DNA of 64,000 nucleotides from Nigrospora sphaerica (lineage: Eukaryota; Ascomycota; Sordariomycetes; Amphisphaeriales; Apiosporaceae): assembly GCA_018287875.1 (NCBI GenBank), contig JAGVVL010000007.1, forward strand, positions 1 to 64,000. Direction: 5' to 3'. Below are positions 22,121 through 33,860 of the stretch, in pieces. Every line of letters begins with the position of its first letter. Positions within the stretch are counted from its first letter, which is position 1. The notes beneath the pieces are model-generated. The model ran no database searches and was not told the origin of the DNA. It saw nothing but the letters and a program-made list of their open reading frames with translations. The translations under genes were made by a program, and so were the position numbers.

Positions 22121-22247
22121 AAGCCCTCCCCGGCTTCTTCTTCCCCTTATCATCATCATTGCGCTTCCCACTGTCTTCTGCACTTCTTCTCTCGCCTTTC
22201 AGGCCATCCATCCAGCTTCTTCTCGCCATTTTCCAGTATCATCAGCA

Positions 22248-23025
22248 ATGTCTGCCGGTTTGTTCGCACCTCGCCTGTTCTCTGGTGCTCATTTTGCTAA
22301 CTTTTCGCTTCATAGCGGTTGGCCAGGGCAGTGGCGGACGTGCGCCTTTCCAGGGCAGCGGCAAGCCTGGCCGCGATCACGAGGACAGCGAGTCCGACAT
22401 AGACCCCGAGGAGCTCAAGCGCGCCAGAGAGCTCATCAAGCGCGCCAGGGCCAAGGACAAGGCTCGCAAGGCCGCCAGCCCGTCTCGCGCTGAGATGGCT
22501 ATTCTGCGGCGCCAGAAAGGTGACTTGCGCTTCACACCCTGTCTCCCCTGTTTGCGTGGTGCCGAGCGTCATTCTCGTGGCCATTGCCACGATACTCGCT
22601 TGCCAGGTGCCTTGAAGTGCTACGAGTGCACTTTAAACAACCACCAGTGCGAGGAGGTGCCCGAGTGGCTTGCCCTTGCTGCTCGTTCCCTGTTGCGTGA
22701 GCTGAACCGCCCGGTCCAGAACGTTGTGAGTACCTTTTTGCTGCTGATTCTCCTGCTGGCTGTCCTGACAGGCTTGAAGCCTCAGATTCGTCGCATGAGA
22801 GCAACCGTGAAGGGCTTGCGCGACCTGCATGGCCTTCCCGATGACCACACGCTTCTTGGAGGCGACGTGGGCTCTCCTGAGCCTCGCAGCGCTCCTGCGT
22901 CCGACAGCTCTTCGCCGCTCTCTTCCCCTCCACCTTCTGAGTCTTCTCCAGCGCCCGAGACGCCTACGCCTGGCCCTAGTGCGCGTACCAAGCTGCCTGA
23001 GAGGCGTGGCGAGCGGAGAAAGTAG
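22248..23025 (+). CDS. Antisense accessory ORF inside E1, Cys/His-rich with Pro/Ser tail
   Basis: This gene lies between pol and the 3' LTR but on the opposite strand. A TATAAAG box (22114) and CT-rich leader precede the ATG at 22248. A textbook intron spans 22258-22315 (GTTTGT donor, TGCTAAC branch point, CATAG acceptor). Splicing gives 239 residues: an acidic/basic helical segment (SDIDPEELKRARELIKRARA), a Cys-rich motif near residues 105-150 (CLPCLRGAERHSRGHC, CYEC, HQC), a hydrophobic stretch FLLLILLLAVL, and a Pro/Ser-rich tail. That stretch begins with a GTGAGT donor and ends CAG, but removing it would shift the frame, so I keep it. No known family is recognised; a zinc-binding, nucleic-acid-related role is only a guess. 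Confidence 0.6.
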
Positions 23026-23225
23026 GACTTGAGCTCGAGCTCCAGTTCCTCCAGTGTTTCCGGCGACAATCCTGCGGAGCTTGGCCCCATTGTGGAGCTC
23101 AGGAGCGCGCTCCTCGCGTGCAGTACCACACGAAGGAGGCTCAGAGGAAGGGAAAGCAGGGTCGGTGCGTTTATAGATACTAAAGCCCTGCTCTTAGCAG
23201 CAGGTAGTATCTTGTCCACGATGCT

Positions 23226-26200
23226 TTAAGATTCTTCAATCCATATGCGTTGTTTTCCATTCTCTGCTTCCTCAATCGCTTGTCGGATGTCCTGAAGGTT
23301 GAGAGTCGCTCTAAATTGCTCAAATCTCGCCCGTGGTAGATTCTTCGTTAGTCCGTCGGCTGGCATGTCCTTTGTGGCGAGATAGATCAATTGAAATGAG
23401 CCCCTGGAGTATTCTTGGCGGAGCCAGAGGTTGTGTATATCAACGTGCCTTAGCTTCGTAGATACCCTCTCCTGATTGCCGATGACAAGGCGTATCGTCT
23501 GCTGGTTATCGCAGGAGATGCTAAAAGGCACGTCCAGGACGAGTTGGATGTCTCTGAATAGCCTCTGAAGTGCCATGGTCTCCTTGGCTGTCTCGCTGAG
23601 CGCCAGAAGCTCTGCCTCCGTGGTGGAAGTGGTAACTGTCGCTTGTCGGCTGGCCTTCCAGGCTACTGGTCCTCCGAATAGCTGGATGAGGTATCCCTGG
23701 GAAGAACGACGCGTCTCCGGATCGTCTGCAAATGAAGCATCCGTTGAGATAACTAGCGCTTGTGGGATAGACTGCACTGGTTTCTTCATTCCGTAGCGTA
23801 TCGACACGTATCGAGTGCTAAACGCGTACCGTATGCACCAGTCAGCTGCCTCGAGATGCTCTTGACTTGGATTCGTGAGGAAGCGAGATAGCTGTGAGCA
23901 GGCGAAGGAAAGGTCCGGCCTGATCATAATAGCGCTGTAGAGGATGCTCCCAACGCGTTCCTGGTAAGCTTTAACTCGGTGAGCTGGAGCAGTGTCTTGA
24001 TAAGCTTCCAAGGCTGTGGACGGGAGTGGCGTCGCTGGTGACTTGTCGTCCTGGAGGTTAAAACGTCTCGCTATCTTCTCAAGATAGCTGTCATGCGAGA
24101 GCCAGAGTAATCCCTCGTTTCTCTTACGAGTGACCCTGACCCCCAGGTAGTAGCCCACAGATCCTTGGTCTTTTAGCTCATAAATCCCCTTGAGGGCTTC
24201 GATTAAGGCGAGTGCCTCCTCTTTAGCTTGTGGGCTATAACAGACTAGGAAATCGTCCACATAGAACACAACGAAGATCGTGCGTTTCTCGTTATAGAAC
24301 AGGCAGGGTTCCTCAGGTGTGCTAACAAGCCCAAGTCTTCGAAGTGAGCTCGAGAAGTCTCGGAACCATAGTTGAGGTGATTCCTTGAGTCCATAGAGTG
24401 CTCTGTTCAGCTTGAGACAGTATCCTGGCCTCTCATAGCCTGGTGGATGTTCCACGAAGATTGGTTCGGAGTTTTCTGCGAAAAGTGCGTTCAGGAATGC
24501 GTTAACAACGTCGAACTGTCTGACTTCCCAGTCGAAGTAGGCTGCTAGGGCCATGATAATCCTGAAGGACTTCGAGGCTAGCGTGGCAGCGTACGTGCTG
24601 GCTAATGAAGTGACAATCTGCTTATCTCCTCGCACGCAGATCCTTGCTTTGCAGCGAAGGTGCTTATTGTTCTCATCGAATTTATCGGTGAAAACCCATT
24701 TCAAGGGCAGCTTGAAGAGCGAGGGAGCGTCTGAAACCTCCTCCCAGGCTTTCATAGCCACTGCCTTGTCGATCTCGAGCTTGGTAGCTTGTCTGAACTG
24801 ATCTCCTCTGGGGTGAGTAGCTAATTCACGCCAGGACTTGGGTGGAGGTGCGAAGCCCTGCGGTCCGCTTGGTTCGTCTAGCTCCTTAAGTGCTCTTTGA
24901 GACCGTGTTGACGCGAATATTCGCGCATAAATGGTTCTCAGGAGGTCCTCATCTTGGTTTGTGGCCTCCTTAGCGAGACAGGTGCTTAGGAGAGCATCGA
25001 GATGATCAGTCTCTTGTTGGGTTATCTCCTTGAGCCCGAATAGCAGCGAAAGGAACGACTGCTGATCCGTTTCCTGTTCTCTCTGGAGTCTCGAGCTCCT
25101 CCTCGCCGGTTGCGTCGGCTGTGAGGCTCGGGATCTCCTACCCCTAGTTGCTCTGCGGCTCTCAGGCGGTCTCTGGTCCGTCTCTTCGTCAAGAGGCCGA
25201 ACAATAATTTCGTCATGGATCTCTTCTTGTAGATCCGTCTCTGGAGTCTGACCTTGCAGTCTCTGAGGAGTTATCCTCTGGTCTGGAGACTGACCATGCA
25301 GTCTCTGAGGAGCTATGCTCCGGTCTGGTGTCCCAGTTGAGCTCGTCGGCCTGCGCGCCGAGATGCCTGCTGGTTCTGACACTTCGGGTGAGCCTGAGAG
25401 TGGCCGCTCTGCTGCTCGTCCCGTGTTTTCTGACCCTGACTCTCCAGCAGTTGCAACTGGCTGGTGATCACTGGATCTATGCCGTGGTTCGCTTGTGAGG
25501 TGTTCCGTAGGGTAAAGCATGCTGTTTTCGCCCTCCGGCTCACTTGACTGGCGACCAGGCGTAAGAAGTCCTGTCTGTGCATCCGACATCCTAGGCCCAT
25601 GAATTCCTTGGATGTCTTCAGGTGCGCATCTCACCCCCGAGTTCTTGTCGACTGGTCCCTCAGGTGTGTCCGGCACCCCCGAGTCCACGAGATGAGCCTC
25701 TCGAGTGGAGTCGGGACGTGTTTCAGGACTTATGGCGTCGTCTAGCTCGTCAAGAGCTTCCCAGAGCGGCATCGACTCGTTTGTAAAGCCTGCTTCGCTC
25801 AATGGGATCTCTGAGGGCTGAACTTCCAGATATTCTATCGCCTCTGGCTCAAGACGTTGCGAGTCTCGGCTAGAATAGAACTGCGTCTCGTCGAAGGTGA
25901 CGTCTCGCGTCTGAATGACTCTGCCGTGCTTGGGCAACCAGATCCTGTAGATGTTCCTAGCGGCGTAACCTACTAGATAACCGATCTGAGCCCTTGGTTG
26001 AACTTTGAACGCTCGTCGGTCCAGCCCAGCCGCTCGTCTCTGGTGTAACGCATACGCTTTACAGCCGAACACGTATATCCCAGACCAGTCTGGCCGCAGG
26101 TCTGCGTGGATGTCACGCACCTGAGCTGGGCTGTACCGCTCCTCATTCTGCAAAAACCAGGAGTCTAGCACCTCATCTGGGCTTCGGAAGCGTTGCGCCT

Positions 26201-27442
26201 GTGATGGGCACATGTTGATGAGCTTCGTTGCCGCTCTCGTTGCTTCCGGCCAGAGCGCCTCGGGTAGCTTGGCGTGCTCCCTTAGCTTCAGTGCCCTATT
26301 GATGACCTCCTGACCTGCTCTTTCTGAGCCCCCATTCGGCTCATGGGTGTTCGGAGGGGATATCTCCAGTTCGATTCCTTCCTCCTCTGCCCAACGCTCA
26401 TATTCGGTCATGCCCTGGATTGCTATCACCCCTTCTCCCCGTCGTGCTTGAGGATTGCGATGTGAAGGTTGTAGCGCCTGAGGACATGCCTTTCGAAGCT
26501 TCGCAGTATTCGAAATAGCTACGTGTGTGACTTGGTAGGCGAAGTGAACGACCAAAGCTTTCCGCTGTAATCATCCTTCAGGACTATTAACCAGCGAGAC
26601 CCATCATACCCACGTGGATAGTCAAATAGGTCCCAGAGCACCCTAAAGAATGGTCTTGGGGCTCTTTCTGCTGGAATTCGACTGATAAGTCGTCTGGCGT
26701 CCGTAAGTCGGCAAGTCTCACACTCCGTGAGCGTCTCGCCTTTGAAAGCGACATTCTGTCCTCTCTCAGCGAGTTTTCTGAGCGCATCTCGGCCTAGGTG
26801 TCCAGCCCTAGCATGCCAGAGTGCCTCAGAATCCATCCGTATCCTTGGTCTTGTTTGTTGAGCTTCACCCGTGGGTGCTTTTCGTATAGCGGGAAACGCT
26901 CTCACTGTCCCAGCCGGTGCGGAGATGACTTGAGAGGCGAAAGAGAAGTAGGAGTAAAGAGGCTTGTATTCGAAGAACGTAAGGTTGCCTACTCTTTCCA
27001 ACTTTCGCACCAGGACGCCTTCTCCGTGCTCACCATAGCGTAGAGAGCACTCTCTGCCATGGTACCAGATCCCTGCTTTCAGGAGTTTCGCCTCTGAGAT
27101 GATGTTGGTGTGGAATCCTTCGACTAGTTGCACGTCATGTAGCACCAGGTCTACCTTGCCACCCTTGGGACTATTCAGTAAGCCCCTTAGGATCCTTGTG
27201 CCTGATCCCTTGATGGAAAAGGCCGACGAACCTGCCTCCACAACTGATCCAGGACGCGCAGGAGTGTAGCTTCCCTCCTCAAGTAGCTCCATAGAGTTGA
27301 CAATGTGCGAGGAACCGCAACTGTCAACGACAGTCGACTGTGAGAGGTTGTGCGGGCCGATTTGAGCGGTAACAGCCAGGTTAATGTTGGCAGGCATGGG
27401 AAAGGTCTCAGGGACGATAGTAACCGCGACGAACGGTTCAGA
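23226..27442 (-). pseudogene. E1 pol: protease, integrase, reverse transcriptase, RNase H
   Basis: The protease motif is VVDSCGSSHIVNS near 27325, with the order D-S-C-G instead of D-S-G. The integrase HHCC finger (LWHARAGH...CETC, near 26810-26715) and catalytic core (WDLFDYPRGYDG; NGGSERAGQEVINRA) follow. A TAG at 26519-26521 and a one-base shift near 26431 interrupt the integrase. From there a 3.2-kb open frame encodes the linker, the RT (LKWVFTDKFDE; QFDVVNAFLNA; FYVDDFLVCY near 24256) and RNase H (STDASFADDPETRRSS; TTSTTEAELLALSE; CDNQQTIRLV; ADGLTK) to the stop at 23226. The linker has short QRLHGQSPD-like repeats near 25245-25310. Confidence 0.9.
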
Positions 27443-28604
27443 GGTGGTCTGTCCTGCTTCCTCACCCGGCTTCTTCCCCTCGATGAGCTTGCGGAGTGTG
27501 CCCCGGTGATTGGACATGGCTCTTTCTCGTATTTCCTTTGCCTTAGCGTTGGTGAGGCCTCGGAACTTGACTCCGTTAGGTAGGAGGTCCGCAGAGCCAT
27601 TCAGGGCAAACTGGAGACGTCTGCACACCCTGGGTTCCCATTGGTGCTTCTCTCCGCGAGGCAGGCAGGGACAGGCGTGTAAAGTGCCATTCTTCCGCTT
27701 TCTCGCCTGTGAGGTGGTCTGATGGGCTTCTCCTTGATCTCCTAACGTGGCGAATGACTTGTGACGTCTGTCTAGCGTGCTAGAAGAAGTCACCTGCTCA
27801 AGAAAGATGGAGCTCAGCTGAGTTAGCGTGAGTAGTTCCTTTCCCGTCACTTCGGCTTTGAGGATATCGTCCAATTGAATCTGAGCCCATTGTGGAGCCA
27901 TGCGCTCACGAACTGCCTTTAGAAACGCCTTTATTGCAAGTGCGCCTTGCACTTCAGGGATCCCATGGGCATCGGCGAGAGCGTGAATAGCGGTGAACTC
28001 GGCGTGCCAGGCTTCTGGAGAGATCCCCCTTTTGACGCGCTTGTCAGGACTCGCTGGTAGCGTTCTTGTATTGCGGAGAGGACAGAGGAGTCCGCCGGCT
28101 GATACTGCTTCCTTAGTTCCTTAAGCAGCTTCTGGAGCGTGTTGGTCTTGCTTCGCTCGACAGTCGTGGTCGTTCCACTCTCAATAGCAGCGGTGGCATC
28201 GGTAGCCATTCTGACAAGCTCGAGTTTCTTCTCCTGGGCTTCGATGCGTCCGTAAGCTGCCGTGAGATACTCCTTTTGACCGTCTGCTTGACCCATTCGG
28301 TCAGAAACAGATAATGGTTGTTGAGAGTGTTCCAAGTGCTTGTGTCGGCGGCAAAGGTTCGCAGTTCTCGTTGAAAGCGCCTCTCTGCTGCGTCCAGTGC
28401 AGTCGGAGAGTCTGAATTCGCTCCTTGAGGCTCCTGGTAGACTGGCCTTTCTGGGGGAGTGTTGATGTAGCTGTTAGGCTCCGCGTCTGGGTTGATGTAA
28501 TCCCAGATACGTCGATCTTCAGCTCCTCTCCGAAGCGAGTTGTACCAATCAGGCCAGTCGTACTTGCTGACGAGCAGGACCTTCGTGAGCGTTTGGTCGG
28601 ACAT
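27443..28604 (-). pseudogene. E1 gag region
   Basis: The ATG at 28604 opens a Ty1/copia-type gag (KYDWPDWYNSLRRGAEDRRIW). It continues in other frames after single-base losses near 28272 and 28031 (a G-run). The conserved helical core (LVRMATDATAAIESG; LLKELRKQYQPADSSV; EVQGALAIKAFLKAVRERM) is visible. The nucleic-acid-binding motif is CPCLPRGEKHQWEPRVC near 27673-27620, a C-x-C-x6-H-x6-C variant instead of the canonical CCHC knuckle. Element E2 conserves the same spacing style. Confidence 0.8.
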
Positions 28605-28741
28605 GTTGAACAGGGTTCGCAGTGAGGCTGGTCTCAGCTGCGAGTAAATGGATGGATGGATGGAAATGGGGTTTGAAGAGAGTCCTCACGATCCTGAGAC
28701 TTGTGCAGCGTTTTAAGTGCGTTGAGAGACGCAAGTAAAGT

Positions 28742-28754
28742 CCGGGCTCATAAC
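28742..28754 (-). other. E1 primer-binding site (half-tRNA type, initiator tRNA-Met anticodon arm)
   Basis: Directly after the 5' LTR the sense strand reads GTTATGAGCCCGG. This is complementary to the anticodon arm of an initiator tRNA-Met (GGGCUCAUAAC) rather than to a tRNA 3' end. Internal (half-tRNA) priming is established for Drosophila copia; the same use here is inferred from the motif, which element E2 shares. Confidence 0.7.
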
Positions 28755-28944
28755 TGTCGCACTTCAGGGGACGTGAGGAACGAGATTCTAGTTGTTCTAT
28801 TAGGAAAAACAAAGGAAAACTATCTGAGGATCCAGACGTAGATATAGTAGTTCCGTAGCCTGCCTGACAGGCTAGGCTCTTGAGCTTACATAAAGTCACG
28901 TGACCTGGTAGGCTTGTTAGTGACAATAGGCTCGTCTCGCGACA
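28755..28944 (-). repeat. E1 5' LTR
   Basis: 190-bp partner of the LTR at 21476-21665. It should contain the promoter for the element's gag-pol transcript, read leftwards. It ends about 100 bp from the stop codon of the ABC transporter gene. Confidence 0.9.
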
Positions 28945-29044
28945 AAATATCAATTCTTTTCTATCTGAGGCCTAACCCGTACCACAGGAGAACTCTGCTT
29001 TTCGGATCGGGGGCAGTATGCTGACTGCCACGGCGCTGAGCCTT

Positions 29045-32000
29045 CTATGCAACCCGCTTTAGGCCCTTTCCCTTGGGGACCCTGAATACCCAGTACAACG
29101 ACAACGCCAGTGCTATGTTCACCACAATGTATACCCAGAGCAGGCCGAAGTTCCTCCATCGGTCCGTATAGTAAATGCCGAAGCGCGCCAAGAAGTCGTC
29201 GCTGGTGGCCAAGGGACAGAATCCGCAGCTACCTGTTGCATCCGGGTTCATCACCGTGCCACCCGAGGTGGCCTGGAAGGCAGCGAGGAAGCTGCCGCAG
29301 GTAGCGTTGGCCGGTGCCGTCACACGCAGGGTCTCGCTGACGGAGCACGCCACGTCGTAGCCCGTCATGGCCGACGACATGGCCCCGCTGATCATGTAGG
29401 TCACAGGCGAGACGTGATACATGAAGGTCCAGAAGCTGGGCAAGTCGGCGGGGGCGACGCCCACGCCCGAGAAGGAAAGACAAAAGATGTACAGAAGGCT
29501 GGTCAACACCGCCGCCGTCTCAGCCGTCTCCATCCAGGCGATGGCCATGTGCGAAAAGGTGCAGGTGAAGAGAAGGAACATGCATATGAAGAGGAAGACG
29601 AGGAAGCCGCGCAGTGATGCGTCGTCGTGGCTGTGACCGCCGGCGAGGCCTGAAAAGCCCACCGGGTAATACCAGCAGGCGTAAGCGACCGTAGCGGCGG
29701 CCACGTTCCACACCATCTCCACGAAGATGTTGGAAAGCAGCAACGTGGACCAGCCGTACATCTTGGAGGGCCGCTCCCGCACCTCGTACAGAGCCCTCTG
29801 CGGCACGAGCATGGGCATGATCTGCTCGTTGAGGGAGCTGAAGAGGATGAAGAAGAGGTAGATGGCATATAGCTGGTTCTGCATGCCTTGGAGAGTCAGG
29901 TCGGCCCCGAAGCTGAAACCTAGGTAGAGACACGAGAGGCCGATCAGGCTGAACTTGGACCAGATGTAAGTTGGGGAGCGCCAGAAGTGTTTGAAGGTAC
30001 GGTGAAGCACATGCGCGAACTGGGTCCACGAATCGGCCGCGAACTCTTCGTTGGACGAGGCGTCTTGGATGCTTTGGGTGGAGAGACCGTGCAGGCGTGC
30101 CATCTCTTCTTGAACCGCTTGGTACTCGGGTGAATCACGCCAGACTCGGTGCCAGTCGACGCCTTCCGACCCGTCCAAAGGGGCCGAATGGCATCCAGCA
30201 TCCATTCCGCCGGGTTGGCCTCGGGAGGACACGGCGGGGCTCCATTGCGCTCCAGGTAGCGGATAAGGGTAGAGCAGCTCTCGCCGAGCTCTGAGTCAAC
30301 ATGGGTCAGCCATCGAACGTCAGAAGACCTACTGGCCTTGGAAAAGCCGTCTGAGGGAGAATTACCACCGAAGTACACGGTCTTGCCACCGGGGGCCAGA
30401 AGAAGCAGCCGGTCGAATCTCTGGAACAGCATAGCCGAAGGCTGGTGTATGGTGCACAAGACGGCCTGCCCGCTGCGAGTGAGCCGCTCGATCAGGTCGC
30501 AGATGGCCCACGAGGTCTGCGAGTCGAGGCCCGACGTCGGCTCGTCGAGGAAGATGAGCAGCTCCGGCCGGGCCGCCAGCTCGACGCCTATAGTGAGGCG
30601 CTTCCGCTGCTCGACGTTGAGGCCTTGGCCCGGCTCACCGATGACAGCCCCGGCAAATTCGTCCATCTCGAGCATAGCCACGATGCGGTCGACGTGCTTC
30701 AACTTTTCGGCCCGCGAAACGCTCGCCGGCTGGCGCAGCAGGGCGCTGAACTCGAGGGCCTCGCGCACCGTCATGGTTTCGAGGTGCACGTCTTGTTGCT
30801 TCACGTACCCGACGCGGTGTTGGAAAGAGGCATCGGTCGATCGGCCGTTGATGAGCGTCTCGCCCTGGACGACGCCGGTCGTGAGCCGGCCCGCCAAGGC
30901 ATCGAGCAAGGTCGTTTTGCCAGCCCCCGACGTACCCTGCCCAGGCTTTTAGCTCCAAACTGCCGGGAGAGAAGAAATCACCGCTCGGAAAGTTGTACCA
31001 TCAGTGCGGTCGATTTGCCCGGTTGGACCCAACCGTCGACTTGCGACAAGATGCGACGGGCTTTCCCTTTGATATCCACATCATAGCAAACATCATTCCA
31101 GTGGAAGATGGGGCGCTCTTCTGGTCCGCCTCCAGGCCCCTTTACCGTCGCGGCGGTAGTTGGCCCCATTGACACCAGTTCGCGTTGAGACTCAACGTCG
31201 TCGTTTGCCACGACGAACGCCTTTGCGGGGTGCTGGCCGCGCCGAAAGACCAGGAATTCTCCCTTGCCTCGGGCAGGTTTCGCAGTCTCGGCAGCGGCAA
31301 CGTATGCAACGAAAAGACCGACAAGGAAGGCGCACATGATGCCGATGTTTCTGCTTCTTGTCAGTCGTGTGATATCCGGCGCCGGGTGCCACAAGCATTC
31401 CACTCACCTCCACTTGTGCTCCTGGAGGTAGCCGAAGGACTGCCCGATGTAGCGATCGCCGTTCACGAACGATTGGCCGGATTGCGCGCCGACAGACGAG
31501 CAGATGACCGATTCCGGCGGCAAGTTCTCGTATCCGGGGCCCCGCGGCACAAGATTGGAGCAAGGGAAGTTGCGACCATGGAACTCGTTCGCCATGAGCG
31601 CCTCAAAGGCGTACGAGAGCGGATTGATGTACATCATCCAGTGCGACCAGTCGGGCAGGTACGAGGGCGGGATGCAGAAGCCTGTGTAGATCATGAGCCC
31701 GAGACTCAACAGCGAGCTCGGTACCATGGCCTGCGCAGGGTGCGCGTCAGGTAGGCCAGAGTACGGAAGAGGCACGACATGACCAGCGTGGTAAGGTAGC
31801 TTGTCAGGCAGAAGAAAAGAAGCTACCCGCGTCCCGTCGCAGGTTGGTCATGAAGTAGACTGTAAGGTTGAATGTAAGCATGTTGGCCGTCTTGTAGGGC
31901 AGGTCCATCAGGTAGCTGGCCACGGCCTGCGTCGACTGTCGGTAGAGGGCATATCTGTGGTGCTTCTCGATGACAGGGCGCTCCGCGTAAACTGTCAGTA

Positions 32001-33860
32001 CCTGAAAGGGGTGTCTTGTTAGTAAGATGGACTCGGCAGGGGCGTGGGCCGCGTGTTGTACCTCCAGCTGGCTCGCGAAGGCATTGAAAAGAAGCGAGAA
32101 GAAGATGACCCCGCCTCGGTAGTAAAAGGTGGACGAATCAGCCTTCATGTTGAAGAACATGCTACCCAGCATGAGCGCCATGACCAGGTTGTACAGCAAG
32201 GATGCGACGGTGAAGGACGGGTCTGACACGAGCCGGCGGTAGGCACGCCAGATGTTGAGCTTGACCTGCGCCGCGTAGGAGATGAGATAGGCAGAGCCGG
32301 AACGCGCGTGCTCCTGCTGGTCGGCGCGGCGGGACTGCTTGTACTCGAGGTACCTCTGGTCGCGCGGGTGCTTTTCCTCGTACTCCAGTATCTCGGAGAG
32401 CAAGGCCCGGCGTTCTTTACTATTTCTCCATCGCTCTGCAAATTCTTCGGGTGTTTTCGGGACCTTGTTCTCAAACCCCGGTCGCACCAGACGCTCGCTG
32501 GGACTGGCCATGGAGGTGAGAAAATCCGGCGTCGTCTGTCTCTCGGGGCCTGAACGTACGGTCAGTCTGCTGGGTGCTCTAGGTCCGAAAAGGCACGGGT
32601 GCCCTCACGTTGGAAGCCCAAGTTCTCAAAGTAGCCCGCGGCCTCATCGGCCTTCCCAAAAAGATCTGTCGCCCCTTGTATAGCAAGGTAACGCGGTCGA
32701 ACATCTGCCCATTGCAAGGTCAGTGAAACACGGCGCAGCGGAACCGAGGAGAAAGGAAGTACCTCATAGGCACTCTGCGGTGCTTGATAAATGGCCACGG
32801 CGGCTGAGATGTTCAGAATGTCGGCCTGGTCGCGGAGGCTCTGGCAGAAGCGGACGGCGTTGGCACTGTCGAGACCGCGCGTCGAGTTGTCCCAACACTG
32901 CAGCAGGGCGCCCGTGAGGGCCGACTCGGCAATGCTGACCCGCTTCCTCTCGCCGCCACTGACACCGCGCACGAACTCGTCGCCGACTCGGGTGTGGACC
33001 GTGTGGGAGATGCCGAAGACAGACGTGACGACGTCGCAGAGCATGTCGGTGACGCGGGCGGGCGAGAACCCGGAGGGCACCTTCAGCACCGGCCGCGTCG
33101 AGGCCGCGAAGCGTAGCGTTTCTCCGACGGTGAGATGAGGCAGGTTCGTGTCGTTTTCGCCGTTATAGAGAACGTCGCCCCGAAAGCGAGAGCGCACAAG
33201 GTTGGTGTCGATACCTGTCGCAGCCCAAATTTGTCAGTACCCTACTCGGCTCCGGCAGCGCGTCTTGGGCGCTCGCTGGGTTCCCATGCCCACCTCGGTA
33301 ATTCCACTCTGTCTCGGGGCTCACGCGCAGCCCCGCCGTCTCGCCTGCGATGGTTTTCAGCAGCGTCGAACAACCCGCGCCCGGGGGCCAAGCACGAGTA
33401 GAAGCTGGCCGGCATCGAGGATGCCCTCCAAGTCGCGCAAGATGGTGACTTCTTTGCGCTGCCGGACGCCGCCGAGCCGTCTCGCGACGAACTCGGTGGC
33501 GCCTAGAAATACGTTTCCGGCCGTGGTCTGGTGCTGGGCTCCCGACGTGTCACCATGCACCGTCAAGTCGCGGAAGGCCACGCCTAGGCTTCGAGGCTGC
33601 GCTGGCAGAGTGCAGTTGTAGAGGTCGAAGAAGGTCTTGACCCACAGGCGGCCGTCAAAGATCGGCGACTGCGGATCCAAAGCACTGCCGGACTGGGGGT
33701 AGAGGACCTCGTGCCATTGCCCCTCCAGCGACGGCGACGGACAGGTAGCTGTGGCTCTCAACGCCAGGTCCCTCACAATCAACTCCAAGTCGCCGGATAG
33801 GCGACGCTCGTCCATCGAAGGTTTGGCGTGCATGGATGGCTCTCCTGAATCAAGAGACAT
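29045..33860 (-). CDS. PDR-type (ABCG) ABC transporter, full length, frameshifted
   Basis: A plasma-membrane drug or metabolite exporter with NBD-TMD-NBD-TMD order and about 1400 residues. The ATG at 33860 starts [13 protein letters not shown]1 has the PDR-typical degenerate Walker A ([11 protein letters not shown] after repair), [13 protein letters not shown] and [17 protein letters not shown]1 follows ([34 protein letters not shown]). NBD2 has [32 protein letters not shown] and [18 protein letters not shown]2 runs to [17 protein letters not shown]. Six introns are clear: 33215-33293, 32705-32762, 32550-32608, 31351-31407, 30937-30998 and 30291-30365. Single-base losses occur near 33384 (inside Walker A), 32657, 31815, 31737 and 30184. 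It sits upstream of, and co-directional with, nothing but E1 on its 3' side, and follows the CYP505 gene in transcription order. Confidence 0.93.

Larger units (their letters stand above)
21476..28944 (-). mobile_element. Copia element E1, complete LTR retrotransposon with an extra antisense ORF
   Basis: Two nearly identical 190-bp LTRs (21476-21665 and 28755-28944) with TGTCGC...GCGACA ends enclose gag, protease, integrase, RT and RNase H in copia order on the minus strand. A 13-bp primer-binding site follows the 5' LTR, and a GAGGGGTG polypurine tract precedes the 3' LTR. Between the end of pol (23226) and the 3' LTR lie 1.56 kb holding an ORF on the opposite strand. LTR divergence is only a few differences, indicating a recent insertion. 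No 5-bp target duplication is visible (flanks ATAAC and AAATA). Gag and integrase frames are broken. Confidence 0.92.

Noticed and set aside
22727..22772. Second intron in the antisense ORF (GTGAGT...CAG, 46 bp)
   Set aside because: Removing it shifts the frame to an immediate stop, while leaving it in keeps a 239-codon frame. The alternative of a shorter spliced protein cannot be excluded.
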